Shown here piece after piece: positions 22,836 through 34,300 of a stretch of 64,000 bases of DNA. Source of the stretch: Paraspadella gotoi (lineage: Eukaryota; Chaetognatha); contig CM119265.1 of assembly GCA_051294375.1 (NCBI GenBank), positions 11,031,918-11,095,917 of the forward strand, given 5' to 3'. A program made the position numbers and the translations under genes. Below the pieces are notes generated by a model. The model did not search any database, was not told where the DNA came from, and was given only the letters and a program-made list of their open reading frames with translations. Within the stretch, counting starts at the first letter, position 1, and the number at the start of each line of letters is the position of its first letter.

Positions 22836-25800
22836 TTTTCAACTATTATTATTATTATTATTATTATTTTTTCAACTATTATTATTATTATTATTATTAT
22901 TTTTTTTTCAACTATTATTATTATTATTATTTTTTAAACTATTATTATTATTATTATTATTATTTTTTAAACTATTATTATTATTATTATTTTTTTTTTT
23001 TCAACTTGCATCTTTTTTACAACTTGCATCTTTTCAACTTGCATCTTTTTTCAACTTGCATCATTCTTTCAACTTGCATCATTCTTCACCTGCATCATTC
23101 TTTCAACTTGCATCATTCTTTCAACTTGCATCATTCTTTCAACTTGCATCATTCTTTCAACTTGCATCATTCTTTCAACTTGCATCATTCTTTCAACTTG
23201 CATCATTCTTTCAACTTGCCATCATTCTTATCAACTTGCATCATTCTTTTCAACTTGCATCATTCTTTTCAACTTGCATCATTCTTTCAACTTGCATCAT
23301 TCTTTCAACTTGCATCATTCTTTCAACTTGCATCATTCTTTCACGCATCATTTTCATGCATCATTCTTTCAACTTGCATCATTCTTTCAACTTGCATCAT
23401 TCTTTCAACTTGCATCATTCTTTCAACTTGCATCATTCTTTCAACTTGCATCATTCTTTCAACTTGCATCATTCTTTCAACTTGCATCATTCTTTCAACT
23501 TGCATCATTCTTTCAACTTGCATCATTCTTTCAACTTGCATCATTCTTTCAACTTGCATCATTCTTCAAACTTGCATCATTCTTTCAACTTGCATCATTC
23601 TTTCAACTTGCATCATTTCATTGCCTCATCTCAACTTGCATCATTCTTTCAACTTGCATCATTCTTTCAACTTGCATCATTCTTTCAACTTGCATCATTC
23701 TTTCAACTTGCATCATTCTTTCAACTTGCAACAAGCTTTAACTTGCATCATTTTTTCAATATGCATAATTTTTTTATCTTACTTATTAATTAATTAAAAC
23801 ATTCATGAGTAGGCATAAATAATTAAAATTTAAGTCACTTAACTTTGGTTTTTTCCATGCAAACTCATCACGATTCCGACGAAACTTTATATCCTGCTCA
23901 ATCATACTTTTATGGTGGACTAAAATCCACCAACCGTTCATCAGCGGCCATTGGTGCCGGAGGCAAGTCATTCGCCTCCCAACCCAAAGGTCCGGGGTTC
24001 TAGCCCGGTGGTCGTCTGGTCAGTTAAGAGGGACGGGGCGCTTAACCCGCCTGTAACATGGTGCTTACAGCCTGATCCGAAGCTCAGGGACTGCTTACAT
24101 TGAAAGGCTCCACGTACGATCGATGTCCTTTTAGACAACGAAATCTAAACTTTGATAATTACCATCTTTCTTGATCTCATTAGTTAGTATGAAACTTACT
24201 TCATTTAAAAAAACGGTAGTCTCAAGTTATCTCCTTCTTATCACTTAGAACTTCCCAGGTAAATTTCTATGAGTTAAAAACACGGTAAGACATGATTTCT
24301 TCAATGATTGTTTATCTAATCTCATTAACTGCGTAGTTTTAGATATAAGTATGTTCGAATTTTTATGGTATACGATAATTTTTAAAAGAGTCGAATTCCT
24401 CATAAGAATCTTCACGTCTTTTACTTACATAACAGATTTTAGGTAAGACGCCACATTATCTGATACAATTTTTTTTCTTCATAATGCTTTCCCTGATTCT
24501 TTTTCTTCACTTCTTTTCTTCTCTTTCTTTATAATTTCCTCTTCCTCCTTTCCTCCCTTACTGCTCAATCTGTCACTTACCATTTTTCGGCCCCTACCTT
24601 TTTCTGCCACTCATGCACTTTCCTTACCTTTTTTCTCTCCTTCTCTCTTTCCCTTTCTTTCCCCTCTTTTTCTTTCCAATTTTCCCCTCATTTCCTACCT
24701 TTTATTTGTCTCACTATTTTTCCCCCCATTTGTCTATTTTTTTTGCCTTTGGCCCCCTCTTTCATTTTCTTACCTTCTCCTTTTCTTGTTTTCTCTTTCC
24801 TCTCCCTCTCACAACGTTTACATGAGCCATATCAAAGAAAATCTTTAATATTCATTATAAGAAAGGATATTAACGGTAATGGAGGTTTTTAATTCAATTT
24901 TGTTGCCTAGCAAATTAGTAAATCGACAGATTTTGCGGAAAATTTTCCGCAAATCTGTCGATTCTGAGAAAAAACAAGTCCTGAGGCTTTCCATTGGGTT
25001 AAAGGATGCGGTTTTTTTTGTTTTATCAACGTCAGTAAGTACCCCATCTTTTAAAACTAATAAATGAGTTGAAAATATTTTCTTTATCATAAATAAATGC
25101 AAGTCACAAAAGTCACAAATTAAAAGTTGTCTTTAAAAATTATTTGTGGCTAAACGAATAGAGTTTTTTTGATAATTTTGTAGGTGTTAAAAGCTTATTC
25201 TGTGGACTATATTTTCTGTTAGTTTAAGCCAATTTAAAACTATTTTTGTTTAATAAATTATAATAAAAACTAAAACTGCGACTTTTTGACTTGTCAACTT
25301 TAAAATTAATTCATAAGTGAACAATGAATGATATAAGGAAAATATTTTACTCAGGGTGAAGAAGATGAGGAAGAAAGGAATTCCAAAATAAAAAAAATTT
25401 CTCAACTTTCCTTTGGCATTCAAATTTGAAGACGAAAGTGAAAATGGACAAAAATGGACATGATTTTTTTTCCTAAAGTTGCAAAAATGTTACTCTTATA
25501 TGATTAGAAATAGCTGGAGATGGTTTTTAACCATCCGTATTTTGGCCTAATTTATATTATGGTGCAAATTAAATTAATTTTGTTAATAGTAACTGAACAA
25601 TACTGAAAAAAGTAGTTTTTTCTCTGAATGCGAGGATCGTAAGCAGAGGCTGAACGGTTCTGTCATTAACACTTATCAATAATTACTGTCTCTTCATTGG
25701 TGAGCCCGACTTCGAACACAACAGCAACAACACTTTCAGGCGACATGCCTCAACCTGGCGATGCACTTCCGCCATCAACACATCAGGCGACATGCCTCAA

Positions 25801-28800
25801 CTTGGTGATGCACTTTCCACCAACAACAACAATACACTGAAGAGACGCAACAGACTTCTCCCTACGGGAGGGGGGGATGTATGGTGGACTAAAATCCACC
25901 AACCGTTCATCAGCGGCCATTGGTGCCGGAGGCAAGTCATTCGCCTCCCAACCCAAAGGTCCGGGTTCTAGCCCGGTGGTCGTCTGGCAGTTAAGAGGGA
26001 CGGGGCGCTTAAACCCGCCTGTAACATGGTGTTACAGCCTGATCCGAAGCTCAGGGACTGCTTACATTGAACGGTTCTGTCATTAACACTTATCAATAAT
26101 TACTGTCTCTTCACTTTCTTTCCACACACAAAATTTCATCCCATTCTATCCTTCCAATTATGAATAAAATCGATTAATGATGGATTAAATTAATAAATAG
26201 ATTCAAATAAAGTGACTTATGTTTTTTCCATTTCAACTCATTTCCACTTGTACGATTCCATCTAAATTTTATATCCAGCTTTATCACACACTTTCCTACT
26301 CCGACACAAAATTTAATCTCAATCTATCTATCCAATTATGAGTAATATGAGTTAAGATTAGTAAAAAGATTTAAGCTATTGTGACTTATGTTTTTTCCAT
26401 ATAAACTTATTTCCACTCGCACGATTCCATTGAAACTTTATATCCAGCTCAATCACACACTTTCCTACCCACACACAAAATTTTATAACAATCCAACCAT
26501 CCAATCACGAGTAATTGGAGTTTTTTTTGCTAAGGGGGGACGGATGGACGGACTTTTTTTGGCTTAATTTATGATAATATGATGTTCTGATGTGATAAAA
26601 TGATTTACCGACAAGATTTAGGGTGAATTATAGACTCGGAATCTGCTGATAAGCAGATCCGACTAAAAATATAACTAAAACTTTCAAAAAAGTATCAGGA
26701 TCTCGCCAGACGTTACTATCAAAAATCGAAAAAAAAGAATGATTGATGCGATAACAAATTATTGATTTAATAAAAATTGATTGATGAAATAGTAATTAAT
26801 TGATTGATTGATGTAATAGTAATTGATTGATAGATATAATAGTAATTGATTGATAGATGTAATAGTAATTGATTAATTAAACATAATTGTAATTGATTAA
26901 TATAATTAATAATGATTGATGATGTAATAGTAATTGTTTGATATAATAGTAATTGATTGATTGATATAATAGTAATTGATTGATTGATGCGATGATAACC
27001 AAAGGATTGATGCGATTATAACCAAATGATTGATGTATGGTGGACTAAAATCCACCAACCGTTCATCAGCGGCCATTGGTGCCGGAGGCAAGTCATTCGC
27101 CTCCCAACCAAAGGTCCGGGGTTCTAGCCCGGTGGTCGTCTGGCAGTTAAGAGGGACGGGGCGCTTAAACCCGCCTGTAACATGGTGTTACAGCCTGATC
27201 CGAAGCTCAGGGACTGCTTATGTTGAGCGGTTCTGTCACTAACTCATAACAATAATTACTGTCTCTTCATTGTGAGCCCGACTTCCGAACACAACAGCAA
27301 CAACAACACTTTCAGGCGACATGCCTCAACCTGGCGATGCACTTTCCGCCACAACACATCAGGCGACATGCCTCAACTTGGTGACGCACTTTCCACCAAC
27401 AACAACAATACACTGAAGAGACGCAACAGACTTCTCCCTACGGGAGGGGGATGTATGGTGGACTAAATCCACCAACCGTTCATCAGCGGCCATTGGTGCG
27501 GAGGCAAGTCATTCGCCTCCCAACCCAAAGGTCCGGGGTTCTAGCCCGGTGGTCGTCTGGCAGTTAAGAGGACGGGGCGCTAACCCGCCTGTAACATGGT
27601 GTTACAGCCTGATCCGAAGCTCAGGGACTGCTTATGTTGAGCGGTTCTGTCACTAACTCATAACAATAATTACTGTCTCTTCAGATGCAATGATAACCAA
27701 AGGATTGATGCAATGATAACCAAATGATGGATGCGATGATAACCAAATGATGGATGCGATGATAACCAAATGATGGATGCGATGATAACCAAATGATGGA
27801 TATGATAATTGGGACCAACTCTGAGATAATTAAAATTTCGACTATTAGCAAAGTATCTTTAGTTGTCTTAACTAAATATTTAAGCAATCATTTTCAAAAA
27901 AATTTACATTATACGTCTTGATTAATACATTAAAAATTACATGTCTTTCTAAATTATAAAATTTTTTTTTGAAATCTTCAAAATTTTTTTATGGATTCTG
28001 ATAGAGCATAAAAAGTTTAACAAGAAATATAATTACAGCTTTTTAAAAATTCTTACATTTTCTATGTGAAAATATAAAAAAACTGATAAATCATTGAAAG
28101 AGATGATGATTTTTTACGGTTTTTCTTATTTTTGACTTGCTTATCATAAAAATATTTAAAACAAGTTTGAGCAAACAATGTCGGATCTGCCTACGATAAT
28201 TAATTAATTAATCGATTAATTAATTAATTAATAAATTTTAATATGTAATAATTAATTTTAAATTTATATTCAACTATCATCATCGATGTCCATAAAAATT
28301 GGGTTAGGACAGTTATTAAATATGTTTTTGTTTACATTTTATCCTCTATTTTATTTTATGTCTCCTTCTCTCTCTCTCTCTCACTCTCTCTCTTTTTATG
28401 CAATTGCGACGATTTTTAAATTTTTTAACTTGCATCATTTTTCACATTAATTAATTAATTAATTAAACATTTATTAGTAATCATTAATATTAAAGATTCA
28501 AGTAAAATGTGACATATGTTTTTCCATCTAAACTCATTTCCACTGGCACAATTCCCTCAAAACTTTGAAACTTTTGAAATTATGCGAGTTGATTTAATTA
28601 TGCAAATTGATTAAATTATGAAAGTTTACCAAATATGAAAGTTTACCAAATTATGAAAGTTTACCAAATTATTAAAGTTTACCAAATTATAAAAGTTTAG
28701 CCAATTATGAAGGTTAACCAAATTAAGCAAGTTAACTAAATTATAAAAAATTACCAAATTATGAAAGTTTACCAAATTATAAAGTTTACCAAATTTAAAA

Positions 28801-30351
28801 GTTGATTAAATTATATCAGTTGACCAATTTATGTCAGTTGACCAAATTATGTCAATTGACTAAATTATGCAAGGTGACCAATTATGCAAGTTGGTATTGG
28901 TGCAGCTATTGGTTCATTGATTGATTAATTGAAGTGAAAAATATTATTTTTTATTTTTATATTTTATTGTAATGAAAGATGAAAATAGAAAATAGATAGA
29001 GAAAGACGAGAGAGAGAGAGAGGGAGAGAGAAAGAGAGAGTAGAGGGAGAGAGAGATAGGAGGGAGAGAGAGCCGTTCCAAGGGGCAGGAAAATCCATCC
29101 CCCTGGGGGTAGCCCCAGGGGCAAGGTTTTTCTAGCCCCTGGGAGATTCCCCCTGGAGTGGCCCCTTGGGGCTCCAAAAAAGAGGCTACAGGGGGGCCGC
29201 CCCTAGGCGGTAAGGATTGCCTGCCCTCGGGGCCGCCCCAGCACCGCCCCCGGGGAAGCGATTCTGAAGGATGACATACTTGTGTTTATGCCGACACCAT
29301 CACACTCTAACCAGCGTGACCGTGAGGGAAACCCGGAACTCACGGTTGGTGAACAAGTACTTAACTGAGTTTCACCAGCTATATGGGAAGCGAATTTAGG
29401 ATTAGCCACAGTACATCATTTTATAATATGAAGCCTTCTGTATAAAAATGTATAAAACAAACGAGTGAGTGTAGGAATATGAAACATACAATTTAAAAGA
29501 CCTCAATGATGAGAAGCCATATCTAAATTTTCAGCTTTCTGTGGTTACACACAGAGTTTCGTTAACCGTTAATTTTTCAGAAAATTTGCTTAACCGTTAA
29601 ATCTAACATTTTTAACGGTTAACCGTTAAAATTTTCTATTTAAGCTTCTCGTTCTCTCTTTCTCTTTCTCTCTTTTGCTTTCTTTTTTCTTTCTCTATTT
29701 CTCTTCCTCATTATTTTTCTAGTTGTAAGTCTTTCATAAACCATGACCATAATTATAAATATAAAATATTAGTTTATTAGTTTAGTTATTAGTTTATTAG
29801 TTAGTTTAGTTATTAGTTTATTGATTGAGCTATGATCAAAGATTTATTGATTAATAAATTTTTTTTCCATTTTATTAAAATGTATATCATCATTGAGGAT
29901 ATTTTAGTTAGCCTTAATGTCTTTTTTAAAGATTTCTTCCTTCTATTATTAATTCTTTTTTATAATAATTTTTATTAATTTTTTTCATTCATTCGGAAGA
30001 AAAAGAGAAAAAAAAAGAATTATTCATTTTTTTAATAACAAAATAGAATAATAAGTTTTTCATGTAAGAATTAAATTTGTAAGAAAATGTATGCATTTGC
30101 ATAAATATTATATTTCAAAATATTCTTTGATGTAAATGAATTGTGTTATGTAATCCTTTCTTTCGTTGTGATTAGAGATTAAAGACAGTTTGAAAATAAT
30201 TGGCAACAACAATTTATTTTCAAGATGAAAACGTACATGTTTCGGCTTTTTTACAAGCCTTCTTCAGCGTCAATTTAGTTTGCGAAATTATTAAACAGAT
30301 TTTGTGTAAAAGATGGTGAGAGAGAGAGAGAAAAGGGAAACTTTGCCCTCC

Positions 30352-30409
<58 letters not shown>

Positions 30410-30940
30410 CTTTTTCTACACAAAATCTGTCTAATATTTTCACTAACTAAATTGACGCTGAAAAAGGCTTGTAAAAAAGCCGAAACATCTACGTTTTCAT
30501 CTTGAAAATAAATGTTATGCCAATTATTTGGAGAAAGTAAAATAAAATACTGAAGGGCAGAAAAAAAGGAGAGAAAAGAAAGGGGGAAGAAGGAGGGGAA
30601 AAGAAAGAAATAAAAAGAAAGGAACATAAGGGTATAAAGTTAGGATAAGAAAGAATAAGAGAGATTAGGATAGCAAAAGATTGGGTTGATAATAAAAAAG
30701 AAAAAAATTCATTGAAAAACTGGAGAAGAGAAAGAGGGAGGAAAACTTGGTGAAAAAGGGAGAGGAGAATAAGAGAGGATAGGAAGAAAAAATACTTTTC
30801 TTTTAAAAATCTAGAACAAAGTTTTGAAGAGAGATTTAACAACGATTTTTATTTCATAGTGAAACGGACATGTTTCGACTCACATACGAGTCTTCTTCAG
30901 CGCCAATTCAATTTGTGAATTTGAAGAGAATTTTGTGCAT

Positions 30941-30985
<45 letters not shown>

Positions 30986-31324
30986 AGAGCAAAGTTTCTA
31001 ACACAGAGTTTGAGAGAAAGGATAGTGTTCAGTTTTTTTATTAGGGACAGGTGAAGGTGAGGACAGAGATAGTTTGTGAAAAGAAATTGAAATGGAGAGA
31101 GAGAGAGAGAGAGAGACACAGTGCTGAAAATATAATACATTATGAAATGTACAACAAAGTTAAAATTTTGGTAAACTTTAGTAATAAATAATATCACAAT
31201 TAACTACTGTAATGAAAGTGAAGTGAAATAGAAGTTCAGAAATGTGAAATATTAAAATACTAAAGTTTACCAAATTTTTTAACTTTGTTGTACATTTCAT
31301 AATGTATTATATTTTCAAGCACTG

Positions 31325-31355
<31 letters not shown>

Positions 31356-34300
31356 ATTTCAATTTCTTTTCACAAACTATCTCTGTCCTCACTTTCACCT
31401 GTCCCTAATATAAAACTGAACACTATCCTTTCTCTCAAACTCTGTGTTGGAAACTTTGCTCTCTCTCTCTCTTGCTCTCTTCTTTATGCACAAAATTCTC
31501 TTCAAATTCACAAATTGAATTGGCGCTGAAGAAGACTCGTATGTGAGTCGAAACATGTCGTTCACTATGAAATAAAAATCGTTGTTAAATCTCTCTTCAA
31601 AACTTTGTTCTAAATCAAATCACAACGAAACAGAAAGGAAAAAACACAATGTTTNNNNNNNNNNNNNNNNNNNNNNNNNTCATTCTTTCAACTTGCATCA
31701 TTCTTTCAACTTGCAACAAGCTTTAACTTGCATTATTTTTTCAATATGCATAATTTTTTTATCTTACTTATTAATTAATTAAAACATTCATGAGTAGGCA
31801 TAAATAATTAAAATTTAAGTCAACTTAACTTTGGTTTTTTCCATGCAAACTCATCACGATTCCGACGAAACTTTATATCCTGCTCAATCATACTTTCTTT
31901 CCCACACACAAAATTTCATCCCATTCTATCCTTCCAATTATGAATAAATCGATTAATTATGGATTAAAATTAATAAATAGATTCAAATAAAAGTGACTTA
32001 TGTTTTTTCCATTTCAACTCACTTCCACTTGTACGATTCCATCTAAATTTTATATCCAGCTTTATCACACACTTTCCTACTCCGACACAAAATTTAATCT
32101 CAATCTATCTATCCAATTATGAGTAATTATGAGTTAAGATTAGTAAAAAGATTTAAGCTATTGTGACTTATGTTTTTTCCATATAAACTTATTTCCACTC
32201 GCACGATTCCATTGAAACTTTATATCCAGCTCAATCACACACTTTCCTACCCACACACAAAATTTTATAACAATCCAACCATCCAATCACGAGTAATTGG
32301 AGTTTTTTTTGCTAAGGGGGGACGGATGGACGGACTTTTTTTTTGGCTTAATTTATGATAATATGATGTTCTGATGTGATAAAAATGATTTACCGACAAG
32401 ATTTAGGGGTGAATTATAGACTCGGAATCTGCTGATAAGCAGATCCGACTAAAAATATAACTAAAACTTTCAAAAAAGTATAAGGATCTCGCCAGACGTT
32501 ACTATCAAAAATCCGAAAAAAAAAGAATGATTGATGCGATAACAAATTATTGATGTAATAAAAATTGATTGATGAAATAGTAATTGATTGATTGATGTAA
32601 TAGTAATTGATTGATAGATATAATAGTAATTGATTGATAGATGTAATAGTAATTGATTAATTAACATAATTGTAATTGATTAATATAATAATAATTGATT
32701 GATTGATGTAATAGTAATTGTTTGATGTAATAGTAATTGATTGATTGATATAATAGTAATTGATTGATTGATGCGATGATAACCAAAGGATTGATGCGAT
32801 GATAACCAAATGATTGATGCAATGATAACCAAAGGATTGATGCAATGATAACCAAATGACGGATGCGATGATAACCAAATGACGGATGCGATGATAACCA
32901 AATGATGGATGTGATGATAACCAAATGATGGATATGATAATTGGGACCAACTCCTGAGATAATATAAAATTTCGACTATTAGCAAAGTATCTTTAGTTGT
33001 CTTAACTAAATATTTAAGCAATCATTTTCAAAAAATTAATACATTAAAAATTACTTGTCTTTTTTAAATTATAAAATTTTATTTTTGAAATCTCAAAATT
33101 TTTTTATGGATTCTGATAGAGCATAAAAAGTTTAACAAGAAATATAATTACAGCTTTTAAAAATTCTTACATTTTCTATGTGAAAATATAAAAAAACTGA
33201 TAAAATCATTGAAAGATGATGATGATTTTTTACGGTTTTTCTTATTTTTGACTTGCTTATCATAAAAATATTTAAACAAGTTTGAGCAAACGATAATTAA
33301 TTAATTAATCGATTAATTAATTAATTAAGAATTAAGTCGATTGAATTAATGTATGTGAAGTAGAATTTTAAGTATGTAATAGTTAATTTTAAATGTTTAA
33401 TATTAGCTATTCGATCATCGATGTCCATAAAATTGGTTAAGGACAGTTTATTAAATATGTTTTGTTTACATTTTAATCCTCTATTTTATTTTATGTCTCC
33501 TTCTCTCTCTCTCTCTCACTCTCTCTCTTTTTATGAAATTGGCGACGATTTTTAAATTTTTAACTTTGCATCATTTTTTCAACATTAATTAATTAATTAA
33601 AAAACATTTATTAGTAATCATTAATATTAAAGATTCAGAGTAAATGTGACTATTTTTTTTCCATCTAAACTCATTTCCACTGCGCACAGGATGTCGCGTT
33701 CAAAGAACTTTAATATAGATTTTATATATTATGAAATATTTAGAAAGCTTGTAAGTGAACAACCCAATGACTAATACCAAAAAGTTACATTGAATAGTCG
33801 ATTTGGTAGTAAAGGGAAAAAAAGAAATTATTTAAGAGAGACTAGAAGTTGTTAAAAACGTGTTCAAGTTTTGGCCCGGCCTTACTAGATAATCTAGCGG
33901 ACCGGACAGGTTGAAAACTAGAAAGTTCGTCGCTCAATAAATGAATGGGTGGAAGTAGCGAGGCTATAAATATATAAAATGAAAACAATTTAAGTAGCTA
34001 TTGAGATATGTGCTTAAATTTCTTACATTTTTTTCATAAGATTCTAGATTAGAGGCTTTAAAAGGTTAGATAAAGGTTATTATATAATATAATATATATT
34101 ATATAACTTTTTAAAATTTTGTAGGTTTTATTAAATGAAAAATTTTAAAAAAAATAGAAATTCAGGACCAATAATGATGGATGATGTATTTTAGAGGAGT
34201 TTTTTCTATATTTTTAAGCGCAATTTATTGTCAAAATTTGAAACTTTTTTAAGCTCTACAAGAACCCGTTCTTAAAAAAAAACAATTTTTTCAAATTTTT

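Larger units (their letters stand above)
22622..26665 (-). mobile_element. Hairpin-ended repeat, full span with satellite core and LTR insert
   Basis: On the minus strand it begins with the hairpin AGTCGGATCTGCTTATCAGC (26,665) and ends GCAGATCGACATTGTTTGCT-type near 22,622. The interior holds the (ATT)n and 18-bp arrays plus an LTR element (23,911-26,113). The same family without the LTR insert follows the gap at 31,680. Confidence 0.5.
30815..31640. mobile_element. Foldback repeat with hammerhead-like arms (GACTC subtype), copy 1
   Basis: Inverted arms of about 370 bp (30,815-31,190 and 31,230-31,610). They share AACAACGATTTTTATTTCAT, the ribozyme-like core and a (GA)n/(CT)n segment. The right flank ends ACGAAACAGAAAGG. 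Confidence 0.65.

Noticed and set aside
23006-23797. Plus-strand frames of 155-263 codons with QLASFF or NLHHSF repeats
   Set aside because: An 18-bp stop-free minisatellite keeps all such frames open. There is no start context, no non-repetitive part, and the array is noncoding in the allelic copy.
27080-27135. A tRNA gene in the LTR (T-arm-like and anticodon-arm-like hairpins)
   Set aside because: No acceptor stem encloses the arms, the T stem has a mismatch or a wrong loop size, and the D arm is missing.
29203-29409. A 69-codon minus frame at the end of the TA-flanked element as a real gene
   Set aside because: A frame at the same position in the relative at 53,712-53,930 encodes unrelated residues, so conservation of a protein is not supported; kept as part of the element.
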